64,000 nucleotides of DNA, taken from positions 496,001 through 560,000 of the forward strand of contig CAWFMD010000006.1 of the NCBI GenBank assembly GCA_963816975.1. Reading direction: 5' to 3'. Position 1 is the first letter of the stretch. Every line of letters begins with the position of its first letter. The DNA comes from DASRIA01 sp963816975 (GTDB taxonomy: Bacteria > Actinomycetota > Thermoleophilia > Solirubrobacterales > JBBDJG01). Below are positions 55,920 through 64,000 of the stretch, in pieces. The position numbers and the translations under genes are program-made. Under the pieces are notes generated by a model. It saw nothing but the letters and a program-made list of their open reading frames with translations. It searched no databases and had not been told where the DNA came from.

Positions 55920-55925
55920 GCCGCG

Positions 55926-56669
55926 ATGCCCGAAGACTGGCCCCCCGGCCCGGTGTGGGTCGTGCTGCCCACGTACAACGAGCGCGAGAATCTGGAGCCG
56001 GTGGTTGCCGGTGTCCGTGCGGCACTCAGCTCCGTCGCGGCTGTCCACCGTGTGCTGATCGTCGACGACTCGTCCCCGGACGGCACGGGCGACCTCGCCG
56101 ATGCGCTGGCGGCCCGCGACCCCGCCTTGGCGGTCCTGCACCGGCCCCGCAAGCAGGGGCTGGGCCAGGCCTATCTGGCCGGATTCGAGCTCGCCCTGCG
56201 TGAGGGCGCCGTGCTGGTGGTGGAGATGGACGCCGACCTGTCCCACGACCCCGCCCACCTGCCCGCGATGGTGGAGGCCGCGCGGGAGGCGGATCTGGTG
56301 CTCGGCTCCCGCTACGTGCCCGGCGGTGAGGTCCGGAACTGGGGCCGGATGCGGCGCCTCGTGAGCCGCGGCGGCTGCTGGTACGCGCGGGTGGTGCTGG
56401 GGCTCGGCGTCCGGGACCTGACAGGCGGCTTCAAAGTCTTCCGCCGCGAGGTGCTGGAGGCCCTGGACCTGCAGCGGGTCCGCTCCCAGGGGTACGCCTT
56501 CCAGGTGGAGCTCACCTACAGGGCGATCCAGGCCGGCTTTCGCGTCCGGGAGATCCCGATCGTGTTCACGGACCGGCGCGTGGGCCAGAGCAAGATGTCG
56601 CGCCGGATTGTGGCGGAAGCGATCTGGATGGTGCCCCGCCTGAGGGCCGGCCGACGCCACTATACGTAA
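55926..56669 (+). CDS. polyprenol-phosphate mannosyltransferase (DPM1/Ppm1 type)
   Basis: A 247-residue GT2 enzyme of the dolichol/polyprenol-phosphate mannose synthase group. VWVVLPTYNERENLEPVVAG is the N-terminal strand, VLIVDDSSPDGTGDLADALA the nucleotide site, HRPRKQGLGQAYLAGFELAL the KxGLG loop, LVVEMDADLSHDPAHLPAMV the DxD metal site, GSRYVPGGEV and RDLTGGFKVFRREVLEALDL the acceptor region, and IPIVFTDRRVGQSKMSRRIV the C-terminal helix. All are diagnostic. It makes polyprenyl-phosphomannose for lipoglycans or glycoproteins. It has no C-terminal membrane domain, so it matches the soluble (Ppm1-like catalytic) form. It could feed mannose to periplasmic steps of the glycan genes, which is inference. 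Confidence 0.9.
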   Translation: MPEDWPPGPVWVVLPTYNERENLEPVVAGVRAALSSVAAVHRVLIVDDSSPDGTGDLADALAARDPALAVLHRPRKQGLGQAYLAGFELALREGAVLVVEMDADLSHDPAHLPAMVEAAREADLVLGSRYVPGGEVRNWGRMRRLVSRGGCWYARVVLGLGVRDLTGGFKVFRREVLEALDLQRVRSQGYAFQVELTYRAIQAGFRVREIPIVFTDRRVGQSKMSRRIVAEAIWMVPRLRAGRRHYT

Positions 56670-56741
56670 TGAAGTAATGAGTCTCTAGACTGTGCTTCAG
56701 ACGCCGTTCCAATGGGCCGCACCCGAGCAGAAAGGAGCACC

Positions 56742-57068
56742 GTGGCAGGTCAGATCAGCGACGTGACCGACAGCACGTTCGACGTGGAGGTACTGGAGGC
56801 GGAAACCGCCGTCCTCGTGGACTTCTGGGCTCCCTGGTGCGGTCCGTGCCGGGTCGTTTCCCCGGTGCTGGAGGAGATCCACAACGAGCGCGAGGACCTG
56901 CGGGTGGTGAAGCTCAACGTGGACGAAAACCAGCAGACCGCCGTCAAGTACGAGGTGCTCTCGATCCCCACGATGATCCTGTTCAAGAACGGGAACATGG
57001 TGAAGAAGCTGATCGGGGCGCAGCCGAAGGCCCGCATCGAGGCAGAGCTGGAGCTCGAGCCCGCCTAA
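56742..57068 (+). CDS. trxA: thioredoxin
   Basis: A 108-residue classical thioredoxin. The active site WAPWCGPCR is at residues ~27-35 with the expected buried Asp before it (VLVDFW). KLNVDENQQTAVKYEVLSIP has the cis-Pro in SIPTMILFKNG, and the C-terminal helix is IGAQPKARIEAELE. It reduces protein disulfides in the cytoplasm. GTG at 56742 is chosen for AAAGGAG eight bases upstream and for length; an upstream in-frame ATG at 56712 would add ten residues with no family match. TAGACT at 56686-56691 may be a -10. Both active-site residues are Cys, not the Sec that a tRNA-Sec genome might allow. Confidence 0.96.
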   Translation: MAGQISDVTDSTFDVEVLEAETAVLVDFWAPWCGPCRVVSPVLEEIHNEREDLRVVKLNVDENQQTAVKYEVLSIPTMILFKNGNMVKKLIGAQPKARIEAELELEPA

Positions 57069-57100
57069 GCCCTCCGCTCAAAAACGGGCATGCTCTGAAT

Positions 57101-58225
57101 ATGCCTGACACGCAGCGCGCACCGGTTGCCTACAAGGCGGTCGTACTGGCCGCCGTCCTGCTCGTGCTCGGGCTGCTGTTCCGGCAGCTCGCGACGCTCG
57201 TCCTCGCCGTCCTGATGACGGTGATCATCGCCATCCCGCTGTCCGCGGGCGCCACCCGGCTCGAGCGCCATGGCGTGCCTCGCGCGGTCGGCGCGCTCGC
57301 GTCCCTGCTCGCGGGGCTCGCGGTGCTCGCCGGCGTCCTGGCCCTGATCATCCCGACGTTCATCGACCAGGTGAACGCGTTCGTGAACGACGTGCCCGTG
57401 ATCGTCCACGACCTCGAGTCGACCGTCGCGGACATCACGGGCAACCGCCCGAGCGAGGTCGGCGACAGCATCCAGGACTTCCTCCAGCGCTACACCGACC
57501 AGCCGGAGCGGTTGATCGGCCCGATCACCTCGATCGGCTTCAGCGTCGCGGGCGTGTTCGGCGCGCTGATCGTGATGCTGATCACCGCCTACTTCATGGC
57601 CGTGCGGCCACAGCCGCTGGTGGACGGTCTGCTGCGGCTGGTCCCGCCGTCACGACGGCGCCACGCGCGATACGTCATGGACCGGCTGCGTGCGGCCTGG
57701 ATCGGATGGATGAAGGGCGTTGCATTCGACATGTTCGTGTCCGGCTCGCTGCTGTACATCGGGCTGTCGATCATCGGCCTGGACTTCGCGATCCTGTTCG
57801 CGGTGCTGACCGCGCTGCTTGTGGTCGTGCCCTACTTCGGCGCGATCGTCGGCGCCATCCCGCCGGTCCTGTTCGCGTTCACGGACTCCCCGGGCAAGGC
57901 GCTGGCCGTGCTGGTCGTGTACGTGCTGGTCCAGCAGGTCGAGAGCAACCTGATCGTGCCACTTGTGATGGCCCGCACAACGCGCCTGCACCCTGCGCTG
58001 ATCGCGATCGGAGTGGTGGTGGTCGGGAACCTGTTCGGGCTCGTCGGCTTGTTCGTGGCGGTACCGATCATCTCCGCGGTCGTGATTCTCACCGAGGAGA
58101 GCTACGTGCGCGAGATCGAGGCCGCGCACGAGCAGCGCACGACTGCCGACATCGTGATTCCACCGGGCGAGGAGTTATCCGAGCGGGCGCCTCCCGAGCT
58201 GGCCGCCGAGCGCGAGCGGCTCTGA
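57101..58225 (+). CDS. AI-2E/PerM-family transporter
   Basis: A 374-residue membrane protein of the AI-2E (UPF0118/PerM/YhhT) family. TM segments 1-3 are near the N-terminus (AVVLAAVLLVLGLLFRQLAT; VLAVLMTVIIAIPLSAGATR; AVGALASLLAGLAVLAGVLA), followed by the usual ~90-residue soluble loop (FVNDVPVIVHDLESTVADIT), then TMs with LPYFGAIVGAIPP-like VVPYFGAIVGAIPPVLFAFT and QQVESNLIVPLVMARTTRLH, the family hallmark, then GLVGLFVAVPIISAVVILTE. The ATG at 57101 lies 32 bases after trxA, so they are probably co-transcribed. Substrates of this family differ widely (quorum signal, sodium/proton), so function stays open. Confidence 0.88.
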   Translation: MPDTQRAPVAYKAVVLAAVLLVLGLLFRQLATLVLAVLMTVIIAIPLSAGATRLERHGVPRAVGALASLLAGLAVLAGVLALIIPTFIDQVNAFVNDVPVIVHDLESTVADITGNRPSEVGDSIQDFLQRYTDQPERLIGPITSIGFSVAGVFGALIVMLITAYFMAVRPQPLVDGLLRLVPPSRRRHARYVMDRLRAAWIGWMKGVAFDMFVSGSLLYIGLSIIGLDFAILFAVLTALLVVVPYFGAIVGAIPPVLFAFTDSPGKALAVLVVYVLVQQVESNLIVPLVMARTTRLHPALIAIGVVVVGNLFGLVGLFVAVPIISAVVILTEESYVREIEAAHEQRTTADIVIPPGEELSERAPPELAAERERL

Positions 58226-58243
58226 TCGCTCGCTGGCGAGTGG

Positions 58244-61200
58244 CTAGCCTGCGCGGCGCAGCGTGATGCCCAGCTCGGACCCGTCGATGCGGGCCGTCTC
58301 CGTGTGGGCGCCCGCGGCGGTCGCGCCGTCGAACGCGAGGTTTGCGGCAAGCGTCTCGCCCGCCACATAGTCCGCGTGCTGGCGCACCGCGGCGATCAGG
58401 GCGTCGTCGCCGCTGAGCGTCAGGTCGATGCGGTCCTCGACCTGCAGGCCTGCGCCCTTGCGCGCGTTCTGGATCGCGTGCACGACCTCGCGCGCCGCAC
58501 CCTCGCGCAGCAGCTCGTCGTCGAGGTCGAGCTTGAGCGCAACCGCGTAGTTGGCCTGGCGCTCGAGCTGGTAGCCCTCGCGCGGCAGCATCACCAGCGA
58601 GAGTTCGTCGGAGCCGAGCCGCTCCTCCTTGCCGTCGACCTCGATCGCGACCGTGTCGCCGCGATCGAACGCGGCCGCCGCGGCGCTCGGGTCGAGTTGC
58701 TCGACGGCCTTTGCGACCACCGGCATCTGTGACCCGAAGCGTGGCCCGCACGTGCGGAAGTTGGGCTTCACCTCGTATGAGGCGAGCTCCTCCGCCTCCT
58801 CCACGTACGAGACGCCCTTCACGTTCAGCTCGTCCAGAACCTGGTCCTCGAGCCGCTCGATCGCGGCCCGCTCGCGGGGGTCGGCGACCACGACCGCCTC
58901 GCGCAGCGGCTGGCGCACCTTCACCTTGGCCTGGCTGCGGGCGGCGCGGCCCAGCTCCACCGTGCGGCGCGCCACCGCCATGTCGAACTCGAGCCCGCGG
59001 TCGATCAGATCCTCCGCGGCCACGGGGAAGTCGCACAGGTGCACCGACGTCTCGGCCCCGTCGAGATTGCAGTAGACCTCGTCCGCGATGAACGGCGTGA
59101 ACGGCGCGAGCAGCTGTGACACGGTGACCAGCGCGTGGTGCAGCGTCAGGTACGCCGCCGTCGTATCCGGGTCGGGCTCCCGGCCGCTGCGCCAGAACCT
59201 GCGCCGGCTGCGCCGCACGTACCAGTTGGAGAGATCGTCGACGAACGTGGCGATCGACCGCCCCGCCGCCGTGGTGTCGTAGCCGTCGAGCTTCTGTCGC
59301 ACCTCCACGATCGTGCTCTGCAGGCGGGAGAGCAGCCAGCGGTCGAGCGCCGGGCGAGCGGCCGGCGCGAGCGAGTGGCCACCGTGGTCGAACTCCTCCA
59401 CGTTCGCGTAGAGCACGTAGAAGCTGTAGGTGTTCCACAGCGTCAGCAGGAACTTGCGCACGCTTTCGCCGACCGTCTCGACAGAGAAGCGGTACCCCGA
59501 CCAGGGCTGCTGGGAGGTGAAGTAGTACCAGCGGAAGGCGTCCGCGCCGTGGCGGTCGATCACGTCCCAGGGCGCCACCACGTTGCCGCGGCTCTTCGAC
59601 ATCTTCTGGCCCTCGGGGTCGAGGATCAGGCCGAGGCAGAGCACGTTGCGGTAGCTGGCGGTGTCGAACAGCAAGGTGGACTCCGCCAGCAGGGAGTAGA
59701 ACCAGCCGCGCGTCTGATCGAGCGCCTCGCAGATGAAGTCCGCCGGGAAGCGCTGCTTGAACAGCTCCTGGTTCTCGAACGGATAGTGGAACTGCGCGAA
59801 CGGCATCGCGCCGGAGTCGAACCAGGCGTCGATCACCTCCGGCACGCGGCGAGCCTGCTTGCCGCACTCGGGGCAGTCGAACGCCACGTCGTCGATGTAC
59901 GGGCGATGCAGGTCATCAGGGACGCCGCCCGCGAGCTCCTGCAGCTCCGCGATCGACCCGATGCAGCGGTCGTGGCCGTCCTCGCAGCGCCACACGGGGA
60001 GCGGCGTGCCCCAGTAGCGCTCGCGCGACAGCGCCCAGTCGACGTTGCTCTCGAGCCACTTGCCGAAGCGGCCGTGCTTGATGTGGAACGGGTACCACTC
60101 GATCGACTCGTTCGCGGCGAGCAGCTCGCTGCGGCGCGCGGTCGTGCGGATGTACCACTCGCGCTTCGCGTAGTAGAGCAGCGGCGTGTCGCAGCGCCAG
60201 CAATGCGGGTAGGCGTGCTCGTAGCGCTCCGAGCGATAGATCAGATCGCGCGCCGCGAGGTCGGCGATCAGATCCGGGTCTGCGTCCTTCACGAACCGGC
60301 CCTCGTATGGGCCGATGCGCTCGTCGTAGGTCCCGTCCGCGCGTACAGGGTTGATGACGTTCAGTCCGTACTGCTCCCCGAGGCGGAAGTCGTCCTCGCC
60401 GAACGCGATCGCCGTGTGCACCAGACCGGTGCCGTCATCCGCGGAGACGAAGTCCGCAGACAGCACCGTGTGGCCGCGAGCGCCGTACTCGGACGCGGCG
60501 AAGAACTGGAAGGGCGGCTCGTAGGCGGCGCCCTCGATCTCCCGGCCGCGAAACCGCGCGATGATCTCGGCACCCTCTCCCAGCACCGGCTCCACACGGG
60601 CCTCGGCCAGCACGTAGACCTGCCGGCCCTGCCGCGCGCGGACGTAGCTCAGCTCCGGGTCGATCGCGACCGCGGCGTTCGACACGAGCGTCCACGGGGT
60701 CGTCGTCCACACCAGCAATGCGTCGCCGGCGCGCAGCGGCCCCTCGGGATGCGCGATCGGAAACCTCACGTAGATGGAGGGGTCGACGACGTCGTGGTAT
60801 CCGAGCGCGACCTCGTGCGAGGACAGCGCCGTGCCGCAGCGCGGACAGTAGGGCACGACCTTGTGGCCCTCGTAGAGCAGGTCCTTGTCCCAGATCTGGC
60901 GCAACGCCCACCAGACGGACTCGATGTACTCGTTCGCGAGTGTGACGTAGGCGTCGTCGAGGTCGATCCAGAAGGCGATTCGCTCGGTCAGGCGGTTCCA
61001 CTCCTCGACGTAGGAGAAGACGGACTCGCGGCACTTGCGGTTGAACTCGGCGATCCCCATCGCCTCGATCTCGTGCTTGGAGCTGATGCCGAGCTGGCGC
61101 TCCACCTCCAGCTCCACCGGCAGGCCGTGGCAGTCCCAGCCGGCTTTGCGCGGCACGTAGTAACCGCACATCGTCTTGTAGCGGGGGAAGATGTCCTTGA

Positions 61201-61396
61201 AGACCCGCGACAGGACATGGTGGGAGCCAGGCTTCCCGTTCGCAGTGGGTGGGCCCTCGTAGAAGACATAGAGCGGCGATCCCTCGCGGCGGCGCATCGT
61301 CTCGTGGAAGACGTCCTGGGCCTTCCAGCGCGCGAGGACCTCCTGCTCGAGGGCGGGGAAGCTCTGGCTGGTGTCCACGGGGCGGTAGCGCGCCAT
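58244..61396 (-). CDS. ileS: isoleucyl-tRNA synthetase, eukaryote-like type
   Basis: A 1050-residue class Ia synthetase. The HIGH-type signature is in PPTANGKPGSHHVLSRVFKD near residue 55, GWDCHGLPVELEVERQLGI follows, then the editing domain (FVSADDGTGLVHTAIAFGED with the TGxVHxAPafGeeD-like block), and KMSKS in DPEGQKMSKSRGNVVAPWDV near 595. The anticodon-binding part has LLTLWNTYSFYVLYANVEEF and DRWLLSRLQSTIVEVRQKLD. The length and C-terminal tail match the type 2 (eukaryote-like) IleS common in actinobacteria and often less sensitive to mupirocin. ATG at 61396 has TAGAAT eight bases upstream and no Shine-Dalgarno. There is no room for a T-box leader. Confidence 0.96.
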   Translation of the reverse strand: MARYRPVDTSQSFPALEQEVLARWKAQDVFHETMRRREGSPLYVFYEGPPTANGKPGSHHVLSRVFKDIFPRYKTMCGYYVPRKAGWDCHGLPVELEVERQLGISSKHEIEAMGIAEFNRKCRESVFSYVEEWNRLTERIAFWIDLDDAYVTLANEYIESVWWALRQIWDKDLLYEGHKVVPYCPRCGTALSSHEVALGYHDVVDPSIYVRFPIAHPEGPLRAGDALLVWTTTPWTLVSNAAVAIDPELSYVRARQGRQVYVLAEARVEPVLGEGAEIIARFRGREIEGAAYEPPFQFFAASEYGARGHTVLSADFVSADDGTGLVHTAIAFGEDDFRLGEQYGLNVINPVRADGTYDERIGPYEGRFVKDADPDLIADLAARDLIYRSERYEHAYPHCWRCDTPLLYYAKREWYIRTTARRSELLAANESIEWYPFHIKHGRFGKWLESNVDWALSRERYWGTPLPVWRCEDGHDRCIGSIAELQELAGGVPDDLHRPYIDDVAFDCPECGKQARRVPEVIDAWFDSGAMPFAQFHYPFENQELFKQRFPADFICEALDQTRGWFYSLLAESTLLFDTASYRNVLCLGLILDPEGQKMSKSRGNVVAPWDVIDRHGADAFRWYYFTSQQPWSGYRFSVETVGESVRKFLLTLWNTYSFYVLYANVEEFDHGGHSLAPAARPALDRWLLSRLQSTIVEVRQKLDGYDTTAAGRSIATFVDDLSNWYVRRSRRRFWRSGREPDPDTTAAYLTLHHALVTVSQLLAPFTPFIADEVYCNLDGAETSVHLCDFPVAAEDLIDRGLEFDMAVARRTVELGRAARSQAKVKVRQPLREAVVVADPRERAAIERLEDQVLDELNVKGVSYVEEAEELASYEVKPNFRTCGPRFGSQMPVVAKAVEQLDPSAAAAAFDRGDTVAIEVDGKEERLGSDELSLVMLPREGYQLERQANYAVALKLDLDDELLREGAAREVVHAIQNARKGAGLQVEDRIDLTLSGDDALIAAVRQHADYVAGETLAANLAFDGATAAGAHTETARIDGSELGITLRRAG

Positions 61397-61404
61397 GGCG
61401 GGGA

Positions 61405-61410
61405 ATTCTA
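61405..61410 (-). promoter_or_regulatory. -10 box TAGAAT for ileS, leaderless position
   Basis: Minus-strand TAGAAT, one mismatch from consensus, ends eight bases before the ileS ATG. Confidence 0.55.
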
Positions 61411-61456
61411 GAAACCCTCCGACCGGCGGTCGGCCGCCGATCGGGTGTGTGTCAGC

Positions 61457-61903
61457 TCAGGCAGCCCGTTCGAGCTTGCGGCACAGCCGGGCCAGCTCGC
61501 GCTTCTCGCCGTCGTCGAGCACGGTGAACGTGTCACGCACGCGGCGGGCGTGACCGGGAAAGAGAGCATCGACCAGGGATCGGCCGGCCACGGTGATCGT
61601 GATCGTGAGCGCGCGGCGGTCGCGCGGGTCCGTCGCGCGGCTGATCAGTCCGCGCTGCTCGAGCGCCGAGGTGACCTCGGAGGCGTTGGCCTTGCTGAGG
61701 CCCAGGCGCTGGCGCAAGGCTCGCAGGCCCAGGTCGCCGCCGGCGGACTCGACCACGACCAGCATCGCGAAGGCCGTCGGGGACAGGCCACGCCGCTCGA
61801 GCTCGTGGCCCAGCTTGCGCGTGACCCGGGTCTCGGCCCGCACGAGCGCGTCGAGCGCGCGGTGCGCGAGCGGATCCTGGAGCAGGGTCGAAAGGTCGCC
61901 CAC
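61457..61903 (-). CDS. MarR-family transcriptional regulator
   Basis: A 148-residue winged-helix regulator. Helix 1 is LAHRALDALVRAETRVTRKL, the wHTH includes LGLRALRQRLGLSKANASEV and TSALEQRGLISRATDPRDRR, with the wing residues DPRDRRALTITIT that are the MarR signature. C-terminal helices (DTFTVLDDGEKRELARLCRK) form the dimer interface. It binds DNA as a dimer, with release by small ligands or oxidation; no cysteine sensor is obvious apart from one C-terminal Cys in RLCRKLERAA. GTG at 61903 is the best start. It lies between ileS and fumC, all on the minus strand. Targets unknown. Confidence 0.9.
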   Translation of the reverse strand: MGDLSTLLQDPLAHRALDALVRAETRVTRKLGHELERRGLSPTAFAMLVVVESAGGDLGLRALRQRLGLSKANASEVTSALEQRGLISRATDPRDRRALTITITVAGRSLVDALFPGHARRVRDTFTVLDDGEKRELARLCRKLERAA

Positions 61904-61957
61904 GTTGGGGAGAAGCTATGCGCTGCCCCGGACGAGAGCTCGTACCGGCGCCGCTGT

Positions 61958-63280
<1,323 letters not shown>

Positions 63281-63340
63281 GCCTTCCTCCTGTTGCGGGG
63301 TCACTCCTACAGCTTATTGAGCGCTGCAGCCCGGGTCGTA

Positions 63341-64000
63341 TCACTCCGCGGACTGCGCGAGCCGGCCCCACAGCAGGATGCGCTTGAAAGCAAACGGGTA
63401 GGGTCGCTCGTCCGGCAACGCGGCGATCAGCAGTGCTCGATAGCGGGCCACGAACTCGTGATACGCCTGCTCGGACAACCGCCGGCGATAGTCCGTCAGC
63501 AGCGTCCCCTTGACCCACTCGACGACCGCCGCGGCTTCCGGCAGGACGTGCAGGTAGACCTGCAACCGGACGTGCTGAGGCCCGTAGCCGAGGCCATGCA
63601 GCAGTTCGGAGTAGCGCTCCGGACCGAGCACGGGCGTGCGACGGACGTAACCGGCGAGAGCCTCGCGAAAGGGCGCCTCCCCGGCAACCTGCTCCGCCAC
63701 CAGGTGCGACGGATGATCGTGGTTGGCCGGCACCTGCACGGCGAGCTGACCGCCGGGGGCCAGCGCGGCTGTCAGCCGCGCGAGCAGTGCCGCGTGGTCG
63801 TCGACCCAGTGCAGCGCGGCGTTCGCGAACACCAGGTCGAATCGCTCGGAGGGCGCCCACTCGGCGATGTCGCCGCGCGCGAAGCTCAAGCCTGCACCCG
63901 CGTGCGACGCGCTGCGCGCGAGCATCGCGGGCGAGGAGTCGAGCCCGAGCGTGGTGCTCGCTTTGGTCCGCTCGTGCAGCGCGCGGGTGAGCTCGCCGGT
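63341..64000 (-). CDS. Tam-like trans-aconitate methyltransferase, 5' end cut by window
   Basis: A partial gene of at least 219 residues; its start lies beyond base 64000. The visible N-terminal part reads TGELTRALHERTKASTTLGL and DSSPAMLARSA, the motif I/II region of a class I methyltransferase with its GxGxG still outside the window. Then FDLVFANAALHWVDDHAALL (motif with HWV), and LTAALAPGGQLAVQVPANHD followed by HPSHLV, which is characteristic of trans-aconitate 2-methyltransferase. YRRRLSEQAYHEFVARYRAL fits the family's C-terminus. It would methylate trans-aconitate, a citric acid cycle inhibitor, which suits the adjacent fumarase gene. Other small-acid methyltransferases are possible. 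Confidence 0.82.
   Translation of the reverse strand, partial: TGELTRALHERTKASTTLGLDSSPAMLARSASHAGAGLSFARGDIAEWAPSERFDLVFANAALHWVDDHAALLARLTAALAPGGQLAVQVPANHDHPSHLVAEQVAGEAPFREALAGYVRRTPVLGPERYSELLHGLGYGPQHVRLQVYLHVLPEAAAVVEWVKGTLLTDYRRRLSEQAYHEFVARYRALLIAALPDERPYPFAFKRILLWGRLAQSAE

Noticed and set aside
56742..57068. Thioredoxin as a possible selenoprotein, given the tRNA-Sec gene
   Set aside because: Both active-site codons are Cys (TGC) and no in-frame TGA with a downstream hairpin is present.
61397..61456. T-box leader for ileS
   Set aside because: Only 60 bases separate ileS from the next gene, with a -10 box eight bases from the ATG; a T-box needs about 200 bases.

Overview
The window is a 64-kb, very GC-rich stretch of an actinobacterial chromosome. 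The gene families (SpoIIM-like protein, OmpR-type two-component system, DHA2 exporters, eukaryote-like IleS, PolX, large secreted proteins with CP..S.IGT modules) and the compact overlapping gene order fit the class Thermoleophilia (Solirubrobacter/Conexibacter-like). That placement is an inference from gene content; no rRNA is present to test it. The only RNA gene seen is a tRNA-Sec.

Layout. 0-6.2 kb: SpoIIM-like membrane protein, SnoaL/NTF2-like protein, tRNA-Sec (selC), Stf0-type sulfotransferase, SCP2-alpha/beta-hydrolase fusion, RecQ helicase and a secreted protein. 6.2-9.4 kb: response regulator and histidine kinase flanked by two small acidic exported proteins. 9.6-12.4 kb: DHA2 drug exporter, GT92-like glycosyltransferase, SnoaL-like protein. 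12.6-33.2 kb: one long plus-strand operon, mostly with stop/start overlaps. It encodes a glycosidase-GT2 fusion, an ABC exporter, several GT2/GT4/GT-B-like glycosyltransferases, four sulfotransferases and a methyltransferase. 33.2-41.3 kb: an opposing methyltransferase, then a second operon with two more GT-B-like paralogues, an anchored beta-propeller protein, an APH-like kinase, a methyltransferase, a YdjC-like deacetylase and APS kinase (cysC). 41.4-48.9 kb: a 1115-residue modular secreted protein, a 940-residue RTX-repeat protein and a third secreted protein. 49-64 kb: two lipoproteins, GT4, threonine aldolase, split TauE/SafE permease, trehalose-phosphatase, a small membrane protein, PolX, polyprenol-phosphate mannosyltransferase, thioredoxin, AI-2E-type permease, IleS, MarR regulator, fumarase and a truncated Tam-like methyltransferase.

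How it may work together. The 11-41 kb block reads as a pathway for a sulfated, methylated surface or exported glycan. Glycosyltransferases assemble it, the ABC protein would export the product or its lipid-linked precursor, APS kinase makes PAPS, and the sulfotransferases use PAPS. The deacetylase, kinase and methyltransferases would decorate it. Three protein modules recur across this block and tie it together: a ~100-residue domain with a WWLDHY-type core (six copies in five proteins), a GWV beta-domain on three sulfotransferases and one GT2, and a 385-residue GT-B-like family (four copies). I do not recognise the first two as described families, and they are the best candidates for something new.

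Other points: two genes of the glycan operon lack any ATG/GTG/TTG at the position where homology demands a start, one apparently using AUA behind a good Shine-Dalgarno. About ten genes have a TAnnnT-like box 6-8 nt before the start codon and little or no Shine-Dalgarno, suggesting leaderless mRNAs. One divergent pair appears to share a single -10 sequence.
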